From: Methanobrevibacter sp. V74
GTDB taxonomy: Archaea; Methanobacteriota; Methanobacteria; Methanobacteriales; Methanobacteriaceae
Assembly (NCBI RefSeq): GCF_963082495.1
Contig: NZ_CAUJAN010000004.1
Coordinates: 266,001-330,000, forward strand
Reading direction: 5' to 3'
DNA length: 64,000 nt
Shown piece after piece: positions 54,807-64,000 of the stretch. The position numbers and the translations under genes were made by a program. Position 1 is the first letter of the stretch. Every line of letters begins with the position of its first letter. The notes under the pieces are model-generated. The model saw nothing but the letters and a program-made list of their open reading frames with translations. It had not been told where the DNA came from and searched no databases.

Positions 54807-55274
54807 TTAAATTTTCTCTTTTTTGATAACTCTAATATCGCTAATTCTTGTATCGGGATATTGGCCGAACTCATCTTTTTCAACAGCTTTAACCATGTCC
54901 CATACAGTTAAAAGTGCAACACTAACGCCGGTGATTGCTTCCATTTCAACACCGGTTTTGCCTAAAGTATTAACAGCACATATTGCAACGATTTCATCTT
55001 CCTTAACTTCAAAATCAAGTTCAATTCCGGTCAATGCCAAAGGATGGCAGAGAGGTATCATTGAAGAGGTATTCTTAACGGCCTGAATTCCGGCAACTTG
55101 AGCAGTGGTCAAAACGTTTCCTTTTTTAATTTCCTCATTTTGAATCAAATCAACAGTATTTTTATCTAATAATATGCTTCCACTAGCTACTGCTCGTCTT
55201 TTTTGATCTGGTTTAGCTCCAACTTCAACCATGTGTATTCCGTTTTCCGTTAAATGTGTAAATTCATCTCCCAT
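54807..55274 (-). CDS. moaC: Cyclic pyranopterin monophosphate synthase MoaC
   Basis: A 155-residue enzyme that turns 3',8-cyclo-GTP, made by MoaA, into cyclic pyranopterin monophosphate in molybdopterin synthesis. Typical blocks: MVEVGAKPDQKRRAVASG (about 15-32), AGIQAVKNTSSMIPLCHPL (about 61-79), and KTGVEMEAITGVSVALLTVWDM (about 106-127). It lies 5 nt after pus10 in an unrelated operon, 35 kb from moaA. Confidence 0.96.
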   Translation of the reverse strand: MGDEFTHLTENGIHMVEVGAKPDQKRRAVASGSILLDKNTVDLIQNEEIKKGNVLTTAQVAGIQAVKNTSSMIPLCHPLALTGIELDFEVKEDEIVAICAVNTLGKTGVEMEAITGVSVALLTVWDMVKAVEKDEFGQYPDTRISDIRVIKKEKI

Positions 55275-55278
55275 AATA

Positions 55279-56484
55279 TCATTTCTCGCTTACTTCAATT
55301 ACATCCAATTGTGCACATGCTGCATTAACGCCTAAAATTTCAGAGACATTGGGGTTGCTTCTTCCCCCATCTCCAGAAATTAATTCTTTAATGTATAGTC
55401 CACCTTCAGTTTTTATCCTCATGTTAAATGTCTTGTCATTGATTATTTCATATGACAGGTCAAGCACGTGTTTTACTCTCACCATATCCGTGCGTCTTCT
55501 AAGTACCCTTATTGGTGTTTGTTGGTGAATTTCATTCAGTTTTGTCAAATCATCTAATTTATCCGCATCAAATGCCTCGTCACATTCAACAATGGCCTGA
55601 TAAACTTTATAAGTATCCGGAGAAGATTGTTTTATTTCAGCTTTTCTTGGCCTTTCACATAATTTTAAATTATGATAGGCGGTTTTATTCTCATTAATCC
55701 TGTTGATTTCAGTTTCCAGTTTACTTAAATCAAGATTTCTAATTTTCGGTTCCTTTATTTCAAGTACAAAAGGTCTTCCAGAACCTAACATCAATACATC
55801 AATGTCTTCCCTTCCAGCTCCGTGGAACTTGGCTTCCCTTCCTTTGGTTAATTTTAAAAAGTGCTCGGAAATTAACTCTTCAACTGATTCGGAATATTGT
55901 TTGCCAGTGCCATAACACTCCTCACAACCTCTGCCTTTGCATTTGGTGCATGGCCATTTAGTTTGAGGTATTCCGCGTTTATATTTATTGTATTTTCCTT
56001 CAATATATAATGGATTGATCTGAATTCTTACCTTAGGTTCGTTTTTTAAATCAACATTGAAAACAATATCCTGTCTTTCGAATTCTGCTTCCCTGTCATA
56101 TCTCTGCCAAATCCCAAGACCTATTAATCTGTTAACTTCTTTTTTAACAGTTTCAACACCTAAGTTGAACTTTTCAGACAATTCTTCATCACGTTTTTGA
56201 ATGTCCTTATCGATTTGACATCCCACAAGAAATGTATCGAATTCAATTTCTAGCTGATTGACTTTATCATCGATCTTTTTGTATAAATCATCATCCAGTT
56301 TATCAAATAAGTTATCGCAGACAACACAATCAACATTATCCAAATTAATACCTAATTCACTGCATGCCTTATCTGCCCTTTCGATATTGTTAGTGCCTTC
56401 AATCGTTTTAGATAATTTACGCCCAAGACAATGTTTGCAGATTTTTCCATCAGTTTCCTTTAAAATATCTTCAGCCAATTTCAT
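55279..56484 (-). CDS. pus10: tRNA pseudouridine(54/55) synthase Pus10
   Basis: A 401-residue archaeal enzyme that makes pseudouridines 54 and 55 in the T-loop of tRNA. The N-terminal THUMP-like zinc part has CKHCLGRKL (about 17-25) and CVVC (about 53). A further zinc site is CTKCKGRGCEECYGTG (about 176-191). The catalytic Asp lies in GAGREDIDVLMLGSG (about 218-232). The C-terminus has HQQTPIRVLRRRTDMVR. It begins 1 nt after the srp54 stop. Confidence 0.94.
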   Translation of the reverse strand: MKLAEDILKETDGKICKHCLGRKLSKTIEGTNNIERADKACSELGINLDNVDCVVCDNLFDKLDDDLYKKIDDKVNQLEIEFDTFLVGCQIDKDIQKRDEELSEKFNLGVETVKKEVNRLIGLGIWQRYDREAEFERQDIVFNVDLKNEPKVRIQINPLYIEGKYNKYKRGIPQTKWPCTKCKGRGCEECYGTGKQYSESVEELISEHFLKLTKGREAKFHGAGREDIDVLMLGSGRPFVLEIKEPKIRNLDLSKLETEINRINENKTAYHNLKLCERPRKAEIKQSSPDTYKVYQAIVECDEAFDADKLDDLTKLNEIHQQTPIRVLRRRTDMVRVKHVLDLSYEIINDKTFNMRIKTEGGLYIKELISGDGGRSNPNVSEILGVNAACAQLDVIEVSEK

Positions 56485-56485
56485 A

Positions 56486-57829
56486 TTATCTATTCATGAA
56501 ATGTCCCAACATACGGTTCATATTTCCGCCTCTAATACGGCCGCCACGTTTTCCGAGTCCTTTCATTGTCTTTTTGGTATTGTTAAAATATTTAAGCAGT
56601 TCTTTAACTTCATCTTCATCGACACCCGCGCCACGTGCGATTCTTTGAATACGTGACTGCTTAATTAATTTTGGATTTAGCATTTCTTCTTCAGTCATTG
56701 ATGACATCATGACCTTATAACCTTCGATTTTATCTTCAGTCATTTTAGAAGTTTCCTTAGATATTTTATTACCCATACCTGGAATCATGTTTAATACCTG
56801 CTGCATTGGACCCATGCTGTTCATCATGTCAAACTGGTTTTTCATATCCATCAATGTGAATTTGCCTGTCAATATGTTATTCATGGTTTTTTCCGCAACA
56901 TCCTCATCTATATTTTCTTCTGCCTTTTCTATAAGAGAGCGGATATCTCCCATACCAAGCAGTCTAGAAATAAATCTTTCAGGATCAAATTGCTCAAAGT
57001 CATCGATTCTCTCCCCAGTTCCAATGAATTTAATTGGAGCGCCGGTTTCAGCTACAGCAGACATTGCTCCTCCCCCTTTTGCAGAACCGTCTAATTTTGT
57101 AATAATGATTGATCCAATATCAGTTGCTTGTGAGAATGCCCTTGCTTGTTCGCCGGCTTGTTGGCCGATTGTCCCATCAATGACAAGAATAGCTTCATTA
57201 GGACTGATAATTTTGTCCAATTTATCCATTTCAGCAATCAAATCTGATTCTTCCTTATGCCTTCCTGCAGTATCGAAAATAATTACTTTTCTATTCTTAA
57301 ATTCTTTTAAACCCTTTTGAGCCAAATCAAGGGCATCTTTATTGTCAGGGTCTCCGTACAATGGCACATCCATCTCTTCAGTTAATTGCTTTAACTGAAC
57401 ATAAGCGGCTGGTCTCCATGTGTCGGTACATACAACCGCAGGGTTGAAACCCTTCTTTTGCAAATACCTACATAGCTTACCTATTGTAGTGGTTTTACCT
57501 GAACCTTGCAAACCTAAAAATAGTATTTTATACGGCCTATCGTTGATGTCAAGGTCTGCCGCTTCGCTGCCTAAAAGGTTCACCATCTCTTCATAAATAA
57601 TTGTTATGACATATTCCCTTGGAGTTATGCCTTTTGGAGGTTCTTCTTCAAGAGCTCTTGATTCTATTTTTTTTGATAAATCTAAAACTAATTTAATATT
57701 AACGTCAGATTGAATTAAAGCACGTTGTATGTCCTTTACAATTTCTTTAATTGTCTTTTTATCAATGACAGACATTCCTACTAATTTTTTCATAGTATTA
57801 GTAAGATTTTCACTTAAATTTCCAAGCAT
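56486..57829 (-). CDS. srp54: Signal recognition particle 54 kDa protein
   Basis: A 447-residue GTPase that binds signal sequences and 7S RNA and targets ribosomes to the membrane. N domain about 1-85; G domain motifs [10 protein letters not shown] (about 104-113), DTAGR (about 187), [10 protein letters not shown] (about 245). M domain about 300-430, with methionine-rich helices ([20 protein letters not shown]) and the RNA-binding [11 protein letters not shown] segment. The ATG at 57829 follows GTGAT and is preferred to GTG nine nt upstream. Confidence 0.97.
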   Translation of the reverse strand: MLGNLSENLTNTMKKLVGMSVIDKKTIKEIVKDIQRALIQSDVNIKLVLDLSKKIESRALEEEPPKGITPREYVITIIYEEMVNLLGSEAADLDINDRPYKILFLGLQGSGKTTTIGKLCRYLQKKGFNPAVVCTDTWRPAAYVQLKQLTEEMDVPLYGDPDNKDALDLAQKGLKEFKNRKVIIFDTAGRHKEESDLIAEMDKLDKIISPNEAILVIDGTIGQQAGEQARAFSQATDIGSIIITKLDGSAKGGGAMSAVAETGAPIKFIGTGERIDDFEQFDPERFISRLLGMGDIRSLIEKAEENIDEDVAEKTMNNILTGKFTLMDMKNQFDMMNSMGPMQQVLNMIPGMGNKISKETSKMTEDKIEGYKVMMSSMTEEEMLNPKLIKQSRIQRIARGAGVDEDEVKELLKYFNNTKKTMKGLGKRGGRIRGGNMNRMLGHFMNR

Positions 57830-57917
57830 ATTAATCACTTCTTATAAGAAAACTTAATTATTATATTAAGATATATTTATATTTATTATAAGTTTTAATA
57901 ATTTTCGTGTGAGTATT

Positions 57918-58487
57918 ATGTTAGAAGAAGTAAAAAAATCTTTAGAGAATTCGCCAATTGTGAAAAAAGGCGAATATAATTACTTTGTAAATCCTATAAG
58001 TGACGGAGTTCCTGCAATGAACCCTAAAATGTTAAGAGAGTTATCATTAGCAGTGCACAAATATGCAGATTTGGATGTTGATAAAATTGTTGCTGTTGAA
58101 GCGATGGGAATACATCTTGCAGCTGCCTTGTCCCTTGCAACTGATGTTCCATTTGTTGTAGTTCGTAAAAGACAATATGGTCTTGAAGGAGAAACACAGG
58201 TATATCAGAAAACAGGTTATGGTTCATCAAACCTTTACATAAACGATTTGCATGCTGGAGAAAAAATTTTGCTTATTGACGATGTGGTAAGTACTGGCGG
58301 AACTTTAATTGCGTTAATTAAAACCCTAAAAGACTTAGGTTTGGACATTAAATCAACCGTGGCGGTTATTGAAAAAGGAAAGGGTAAGGAAATTGTTGAA
58401 GCCGCAACAGGGGTCGATGTATTATCAATTATAAAACTAGACATTACTGATGGGAAAGTAGTTATTGAAAAAACGATTGATGATTAA
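57918..58487 (+). CDS. hpt: Purine phosphoribosyltransferase, archaeal Hpt/Apt type
   Basis: A 189-residue type I phosphoribosyltransferase that salvages hypoxanthine, guanine or adenine with PRPP. The PRPP loop is [16 protein letters not shown] (about 119-134). The N-terminal [13 protein letters not shown] and [15 protein letters not shown] segments are typical of the archaeal group. The ATG at 57918 is chosen over GTG at 57909. Followed immediately by dph2. Confidence 0.9.
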   Translation: MLEEVKKSLENSPIVKKGEYNYFVNPISDGVPAMNPKMLRELSLAVHKYADLDVDKIVAVEAMGIHLAAALSLATDVPFVVVRKRQYGLEGETQVYQKTGYGSSNLYINDLHAGEKILLIDDVVSTGGTLIALIKTLKDLGLDIKSTVAVIEKGKGKEIVEAATGVDVLSIIKLDITDGKVVIEKTIDD

Positions 58488-58488
58488 T

Positions 58489-59496
58489 ATGTCAATGTAC
58501 GATATGGATTTAGATCGGGCAATCCGTAAAATCAAATCCCTTGATGCCAAAACTGTAGGACTTCAATTTCCAGAAGGTTTGAAAGTACAATCAACAAAAA
58601 TAGCTAAAGCGATTGAAAATGAAACGGATACTATTGTCATTATCTCAGGAGACCCCTGCTTTGGAGCTTGTGATGTTAGCGACTGGAAAATGAAGGGTTC
58701 GGTAGATTTAATTGTACACTACGGCCATACTCCTTTGCCATTGAAATATGAAGTCCCGACATTATTTATTGAAGCATATTCTAAAATCGATATTAAAAAA
58801 GATCTTAAAAAATGTTTAGAAAACCTGAAAAATGTATCAAGAATAGGTTTGGTGACAACGACCCAACACCTGCATCTCTTAAATGAAACTAAGGATTTTT
58901 TAGAAGACAATGGCAAAGAAGTGATTTTAGGCTCATCTCCCTCAACAAGAAAAGGACAGGTGCTTGGTTGTAACTTCTCATCGATTAAATACCTTGAAGT
59001 TGATGCTATTTTATTTATTGGCAGCGGAAATTTCCACCCTCTCGGGATTAAGTTATTCTTAAATGTTCCAGTAATAGCACTTGACCCATATAACTCAGAA
59101 ATTAGAAGCATGGATGAGTTTGCAGATAGAATCTTAAGAATACGTTTTGCAAGAATTACGAAAGCACGAAGTGCAAAAAAATGGGGCGTAATAGTGTCTT
59201 CTAAAGAAGGACAATATAGAATGATGCTTGCTAGAGAAATTAAAAAAACAATTGAAGATGCTGAAATGGAAGCATACATCATACTTCTCGATAATGTCTC
59301 ACCTGATGCACTACTGCCGTATCTTGATTTGGATGCTTTTGTTGTTAGCGCATGTCCAAGAATAGCTATTGATGATTCGCAAATGTATAAAAAACCATTA
59401 ATAACCCCGCAAGAATTAGAAATTGTGTTAAACAAACGCGAATGGGAACATTACCAATTAGATGAAATTTTGTTCCACGAAAGGTACCATTCATAG
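58489..59496 (+). CDS. dph2: Diphthamide synthase Dph2
   Basis: A 335-residue radical SAM-like enzyme that transfers an aminocarboxypropyl group to a histidine of elongation factor 2, the first step of diphthamide. Three cluster cysteines are spread over three homologous domains: GDPCFGACD (about 52-60), VLGCNFSS (about 156), and [10 protein letters not shown] (about 280). The ATG at 58489 lies 1 nt after the hpt stop; a longer frame overlapping hpt is rejected. Confidence 0.93.
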   Translation: MSMYDMDLDRAIRKIKSLDAKTVGLQFPEGLKVQSTKIAKAIENETDTIVIISGDPCFGACDVSDWKMKGSVDLIVHYGHTPLPLKYEVPTLFIEAYSKIDIKKDLKKCLENLKNVSRIGLVTTTQHLHLLNETKDFLEDNGKEVILGSSPSTRKGQVLGCNFSSIKYLEVDAILFIGSGNFHPLGIKLFLNVPVIALDPYNSEIRSMDEFADRILRIRFARITKARSAKKWGVIVSSKEGQYRMMLAREIKKTIEDAEMEAYIILLDNVSPDALLPYLDLDAFVVSACPRIAIDDSQMYKKPLITPQELEIVLNKREWEHYQLDEILFHERYHS

Positions 59497-59564
59497 AAAC
59501 CTAAGGTTTTCCTGATGAAACTTTTTAATTATATAGTAATAGACACTAAAAATTATAAAATTTC

Positions 59565-60872
59565 AACCTTGTAGAAACCATATCAAAATTTATGGTAATA
59601 TCGAATTTATTTAGTTGTTTTGTCTAAATAAGTCATATAAATTCTTTATTTTTAATTTTAACATGTTTTTCATTTATTATTAGTTTTCACTTGAATATGT
59701 ACTTAGCAAAAAAATTTTCCAAAAATGCTTAGATTTTGATTTTAAGCGATTTTATTGCTTTAATTTTTTTACACTTGAAATATAATTTACTATTATCCAA
59801 ATAATGCGATAAATAACTATATATATATATATATATTAAAATGGAGAATATATATTAATATGAAGAAAAAAATAAAATATTCTCCATATTTATTATTTGA
59901 ATTCAAGACAGTTAAACCTTTTGGATTTTGGACTTAAAATTAACAAATGAACCTCAAGAAGAAAAAACTATTTTCCATTGCTAAACATGAAAAAATATGC
60001 TGTTAAAATTTTGTTGAATTAACCTATAACTATTCCAAATGGATTTTTCCAAAGTATTTCCTGTGATTACAGGCAATCTATTATGTACAATCAGCCACAA
60101 TTATTCACTATTTTAGCAATGAAAACCTATTTAAAGACAACCTATCGTGAAATAGTTGAATGTTTGGAGCTTATGGATAAAATAAGAAAATTCCTAGGTC
60201 TTAATAAGCTACCACACTTCACAACTATTCAAAAATTCTTTGTAAAAGAATGTCAGACACCATAATTAAAAGATTTAAATGACTTAATTAATTTTTATGC
60301 ATCCATCAGAATGTAAAATTAGTTGCCATATGGATGGAACTGGGCACACAAGCGACTATGCTGATAAAATTATTATGCACATAATATAGAGGCAAATCAC
60401 GAAAAGCTTACATTAAAAACCAATATTGCAATCAAATGTTGACACACGAATGATCCTAAAATTACGCAGCAAATAAAAGTCCAAAACATGATACACAATT
60501 CGCATTACCTTCAATCAGGCAATTAATACCATACAAACCCCCTATTACATACTAGCAGACAAAGCATATGATTTCCGAAAATAAGAAAAATGCATAAAAT
60601 GAAGAAGTAGGAGCATTCGACCAAATACCATTAAAAAAAAGGTGCGACAACAGGACATTATAGATTAAATAGCGCTACAATCCGTCTGGCATGATGTCTA
60701 TGCACGAAGAATGAATGTTGAAAGCGTAATTTCCGTAATAAAAAGAAGAATTTAATGGCGTTAATTCTAGTAGAAGTACAAAACTACAGAATAAAGAAAC
60801 AAAACTCAAAGATGTATTATATAACATTTACAGAACCATAAAAATTTTTTAGAAGAGGGTTTCTACAAGGTT
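59565..60872 (+). mobile_element. Degenerate IS5-like insertion sequence, 1308 bp
   Basis: Perfect 15-bp inverted repeats AACCTTGTAGAAACC (59565-59579) and GGTTTCTACAAGGTT (60858-60872) bound a stretch that contains a wrecked transposase. No clear target duplication flanks it. A (TA)n tract lies at about 59818-59835 in the upstream part. Confidence 0.88.
59860..60852 (+). pseudogene. IS5-family-like transposase, multiply disrupted
   Basis: Pieces in different frames: MKKKIKYSPYLLFEF at the start, YNQPQLFTILAMKTYLKTTY (from 60083), IKKLPH-like and FFVKECQTP, DGTGHTSDYADK (first catalytic Asp), YILADKAYDF (second), RRMNVESVISVIKRR (catalytic Glu) and KLQNKETKLKDVLYNIYRT at the end. Many stops and frameshifts separate them, so it is long inactive. 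Confidence 0.85.
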
Positions 60873-60961
60873 AAAATAATATTATATTTTTGAAATAACA
60901 GATACTTTTATATTAACATAATTATAAATAAATTATTATATTTAATAGGAGGTTTAATAAT

Positions 60962-61192
60962 ATGGTTTTAGCAACTTCTAAAATATATGGAAATTATCAA
61001 ACAAGTATACCTAAAGAAATTAGAAAAAGATGTAATATTAATAAAGAGTATGTTATAGAATGGGATTTAACAGAAGATGGAAAACCTGAAATTAATTTTA
61101 GAAAAAGAAGAAATTTTGAAAATTTAATAGGTGCCTTTCATTTAGATGAAAAAACTAATTCAGTTGAATTAAAAAGGAGTTTATATAAATGA
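60962..61192 (+). CDS. vapB: AbrB/VapB-type antitoxin
   Basis: A 76-residue protein with the swapped-hairpin AbrB start (SKIYGNYQTSIPKEIRKRCN, about 6-25), which binds DNA as a dimer. The C-terminal half (FENLIGAFHLDEKTNSVEL) would bind and neutralise the PIN toxin. A strong AGGAGG precedes the start. It overlaps vapC by 4 nt (ATGA). Codons are strongly A/T-ending. Confidence 0.8.
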   Translation: MVLATSKIYGNYQTSIPKEIRKRCNINKEYVIEWDLTEDGKPEINFRKRRNFENLIGAFHLDEKTNSVELKRSLYK

Positions 61193-61609
61193 AAAAATAT
61201 TTTTTAGATTCTTCTTTTATTATGGCTTTAGTTTTAGATTCAGATTCTAATTATGATAAAGCAGTTAATTTAAAGTATGTTTTAAAGGAAAATTGTTTTA
61301 TCAATAATAATGTTTTAAATGAAGTTTTAACATTAGCTGGAAGAAAATTAAATATTTATTCAGCTAAAGAAATTTATTATAATTTAATAGATTCTTTTGA
61401 AGTTTTAAATGAATATTCTTTATTTAATTATAATTCAGAAAATTTTAAAATATTTGAAAATTATGTGGGTAGTAATTCAAATAAAACTAAATTAAGTTTT
61501 ACAGATTCAAGTATTATATTAACTATGAATAAATTTCAATATTTATAATTTAGTTACTTTTGATAAAGAATTTAAAAGAGTTGAAGGTATTAATTTATTG
61601 GGATTATGA
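61189..61609 (+). pseudogene. vapC: PIN-domain VapC toxin, frameshifted near the end
   Basis: The first frame (119 residues, to 61548) has the PIN acidic residues in FLDSSFIMAL, NNVLNEVLT, and SFTDSSIIL. It stops just before the last conserved motif. One base later a second frame continues NLVTFDKEFKRVEGINLLGL to 61609, which is the normal VapC ending, including the fourth acidic position. A single inserted T near 61546 accounts for it. The toxin would be inactive, unless this is a sequencing error. Confidence 0.8.
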
Positions 61610-61668
61610 AATTTTATTTTTTTTTCTTAAGAAAGTTATTTCTGAAGGATTTCTTTTTTTTGTTTTTT

Positions 61669-61813
61669 GAGGGTGTGACACAAACATGAAATTAAAATTT
61701 TTGTCTAAATTTTTAATATTAATTTATATATTTTTTAGATTTAAACTCTAAATTTAAATGTTTTTTATTATTTGATGTTATTATTAAACATGAAATAATT
61801 GTGTCTCATCCTC
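61669..61813. repeat. MITE-like inverted repeat, 145 bp
   Basis: GAGGGTGTGACACAA (61669-61683) and its inverted match TTGTGTCTCATCCTC (61799-61813) agree at 12 to 13 of 15 positions, with ACATGAAAT inside both ends. No ORF inside. It marks the point where the Mur ligase gene downstream loses its 5' part. Confidence 0.6.
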
Positions 61814-61844
61814 TTTTTTTATTGTTTAATGTTGTTTTGAATAA

Positions 61845-62846
61845 TTCAAGAGAAAACATTCAGTAAATACTAAAGTTTGGTCATGTTCTTCTTTAGTTAA
61901 TAATTTAGTTAGTGAGGCTATTATCGACGGTGTTGTTAAAGGTGAAGCAGAAAATTGTGATATAGCTATTTTTGAACTTCCTCATGGAACTATTGGACTT
62001 TTAAATAAATTGGATTTAAAAATAGGTCTTTTAACTAATATTGCTGAGGATCATTTATCTGAGTTTGATGGTTCTCTTGAAAAGTATCAACAACGTAAAC
62101 TGATTTTAGAGGCGATGAGTGAAACATTTATTTCAAATGATTCTTGTAGGAGCATTATTTCAAAAGTAAGAAATGATGCTATTTACTATGCATTAGATAA
62201 GGATGTTGACTTTAAAGGTATTGTTGGAGATGAGTCATTAACTATTGAGTATGGTGAAAATAAATTCACAGCCCCTTTTAATATGATGAGTTATTTCTTT
62301 GAAAATGCACTTGCAGCATCAGCTTTGGCTTTAACATATGGTATTAAAAAAAAGGATATTATTACTGCATTAACAGAATTTAGAGGACTGCCTGCTCATA
62401 TGGAATATGTTGGTGATTATAATGGAAGAGATGTAATTCTAGATTCTGCATTTTTATATGATGGTATGAAAATTACATTAGAATATTTTAAAGACGATAA
62501 CGTGATTTTATTTTTAGATCACTTTGACACGCTTTCTAAAAGGGATAAAGCCGAAGTTGGCAAGCTAGTAGGAGAATATGTGGATGTTATAATAGCTAGT
62601 GGATTTAATGAGGTTACTCAGGAAGTGGAGATTGAAGCAGCACATGAAATATTGGATGCTATTGAAAATCCGAATGCTATAAAAGTTGCTGTAGAAACAA
62701 TAGAAAAAGCAGCAGAGCTTACTTTTAAATATTCTAAACCAGGAGATATTATTTTACATATGGGTCCACTTATAGCTTATGATAGACTAACTACTGTTGA
62801 TAAAATTATGAAAGGGCTTGAAGAGGGAAGTAGGAAATATGAATGA
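61845..62846 (+). pseudogene. Mur ligase family protein, 5'-truncated
   Basis: The frame is open from 61845 and reads VNTKVWSCSSLVNN, then CDIAIFELPHGTIG, then LLTNIAEDHLSEFDGSLEKY (ATP-ligase motif) and a full Mur C-terminal domain, ending KGLEEGSRKYE. About 110-130 N-terminal residues, including the GTNGKT P-loop, are missing. No start codon with a ribosome binding site is seen before a TTG at 62010. It probably derives from a pseudomurein peptide ligase and is likely inactive as an ATP-dependent ligase. Confidence 0.7.
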
Positions 62847-64000
62847 GTCTGATTTTGATAAAAACACTATTTTTGGTGTAATTGGTGTTTGTGGAGCAAA
62901 TAATAATCTAATAGCTAGAATACTTTGTGAAAGAGGTTTCAAAGTTATTGGAACCGATTTGTCTCAAAAAAAAGATTGTAAGTTTGCAAATGCTTTAAAT
63001 GCATATGATATAGATGTTTTTTATGGTAAAACACCAAATGCATTTTTCAATAAGGCAGATTATATTATTCCACCAGCAAGTTTACCTAAGGATTCTGATA
63101 TTTTTAAAAGAATAAATAAACCAATTTTAGAATTAAATGACATAATTGAAATATTTAAACCAAACAAAGCAGTTTTTGGAATAACTGGTACTAATGGTAA
63201 AACAACATCAACAACATTGCTTAAAAAAATAGCTTTTGATAATGGTATTGTTCCTTGTGAACATAATTTAGATGGAATGCAAGGTAATGCAGAATTTATC
63301 CCGATTTTGCAATCAAGATTAAATGCGGATGTGGGAATTTTGGAAGTTGGAACATTCGGAATACCTGGCACAGTTGGCAGAATAGTAAAAAGTTCTGACA
63401 TGTGCGGTGGTTTGATTACCAATATTACTCCAGATCATTTAAATGACCTGGGAAGTTTTATGGATTATGCAAATGTAAAAGGAGAATTTATATCTGAATT
63501 AAATAATCGTAAATTAATAGTAAATGGAAATGATCCAACAATAATTGGACTTTTAAGAGAATTAAATTATCAAGGAGAACTTATTACATTTGGAGTTGAT
63601 GAACTTCCAGATTCTCTAGGAATTAAAGAATGTGTTTGTGGAGAAGATATTGCCGTTAAAGAAATTATTTCCGGTTGTGGATATTACTACTGCCAATGTG
63701 GAATTACAACTCCTCAATTTGATTATGTTGCAACAAATGTTGATTTAACAAACAGGACTTTTGATTTATACACTCCAAGTGAAAAACTAACAGTAAAAAT
63801 GGGAATCGATGGACTTCACAATGTATATAATATTACTGGAGTTATTATAGCTGCTCATGAATTCTTAAAGTTACCTTTTGATAAAATTTTAAAATCAGTT
63901 GCAACTTTCACAGGTGTTAAAGGCAGAATGGAAAAAGTAGCAAAAATAAATTCAAAAAACATTTTCATAGATTATGCTCACAATCCTGCAGGAGTCCAAA
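62839..64000 (+). CDS. Mur ligase family protein (pseudomurein), partial
   Basis: The gene runs off the window; 387 residues are visible. The N-terminus is MurC/MurD-like Rossmann (VIGVCGANNNLIARILCERG). The central domain has P-loop GITGTNGKTTST (about 115-126), the EVGTFG block, and NITPDHLNDLGSF (about 195). The C-terminal domain starts near FTGVKGRMEKVA, with FIDYAHNPAGVQ at the edge. These enzymes add amino acids to the pseudomurein peptide or its precursor. It overlaps the truncated upstream copy by 8 nt. Confidence 0.88.
   Translation, partial: MNESDFDKNTIFGVIGVCGANNNLIARILCERGFKVIGTDLSQKKDCKFANALNAYDIDVFYGKTPNAFFNKADYIIPPASLPKDSDIFKRINKPILELNDIIEIFKPNKAVFGITGTNGKTTSTTLLKKIAFDNGIVPCEHNLDGMQGNAEFIPILQSRLNADVGILEVGTFGIPGTVGRIVKSSDMCGGLITNITPDHLNDLGSFMDYANVKGEFISELNNRKLIVNGNDPTIIGLLRELNYQGELITFGVDELPDSLGIKECVCGEDIAVKEIISGCGYYYCQCGITTPQFDYVATNVDLTNRTFDLYTPSEKLTVKMGIDGLHNVYNITGVIIAAHEFLKLPFDKILKSVATFTGVKGRMEKVAKINSKNIFIDYAHNPAGVQ

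Noticed and set aside
59818-59836. (TA)n microsatellite
   Set aside because: A simple repeat inside the degenerate IS5-like element; expected in AT-rich sequence.
1-64000. CRISPR arrays and rRNA genes
   Set aside because: No regularly spaced direct repeats with unique spacers and no rRNA-like sequence were seen.

Overview
The window comes from a methanogenic archaeon of the Methanobacteriales, most likely Methanobrevibacter or a close relative. Grounds: a very AT-rich genome; archaeal information genes (PolD large subunit, class I lysyl-tRNA synthetase, L21e, RpoF, Sec61 beta, SRP54, Dph2, Pus10); methanogenesis genes (formylmethanofuran dehydrogenase, an MtrH homologue); F420-type formate dehydrogenase with its transporter; and Mur-type ligases of the kind used for pseudomurein. 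Genus is inferred from gene content only.

Layout. 1-2783 is a transposon-like unit: its two ends match an IS found intact in outline at 46983-48613, but most of the transposase is replaced by antisense cargo (a zinc-ribbon/SHOCT protein, a voltage-gated-type K+ channel and a coiled-coil gene fragment). 2864-6682 holds an archaeal ATPase, an intron-containing elongator tRNA-Met, an iron-sulfur aldo/keto reductase and a ThiF-like protein. 6846-9974 is a nitrogen module: glnA and nrpR form one operon behind two tandem NrpR-type operators. 9975-19416 is the formylmethanofuran dehydrogenase (fwd) operon, running leftwards, with divergent mobB-moaA cofactor genes; three copies of a 17-bp palindrome lie between them. 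19500-26593 holds formate dehydrogenase (fdhAB, fdhC, fdhD), 6-phospho-3-hexuloisomerase and a molybdate/tungstate-type regulator, so about 16 kb is devoted to Mo/W enzymes. 26590-27547 is a previously unlisted, ORF-truncated group II intron.

27722-46900 is mostly housekeeping: a PfkB kinase, thiC, lysS, a cytosine/HMP-type permease facing a cytosine deaminase, polC, nrdD, rpl21e-rpoF-DUF655-ksgA-hemK, then dapF and lysA. A decayed IS with perfect 8-bp target duplications sits between lysA and a NUDIX gene. 49266-59496 holds argD, an orphan mtrH, a cyclophilin, and a long leftward cluster (srp54-pus10-moaC-secG/sec61 beta-hisF-ogg) with divergent hpt-dph2. 59565-64000 is an accessory patch: a wrecked IS5-like element, a vapBC pair whose vapC is frameshifted, a MITE-like inverted repeat, a 5'-truncated Mur ligase and a second Mur ligase running off the window.

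Across the window, at least a dozen operon-ending genes have a perfect or near-perfect hairpin that contains the stop codon, usually followed by a T-rich tract; operon-internal genes lack it. This looks like a systematic terminator design. No CRISPR array, rRNA or selenocysteine codon was seen.
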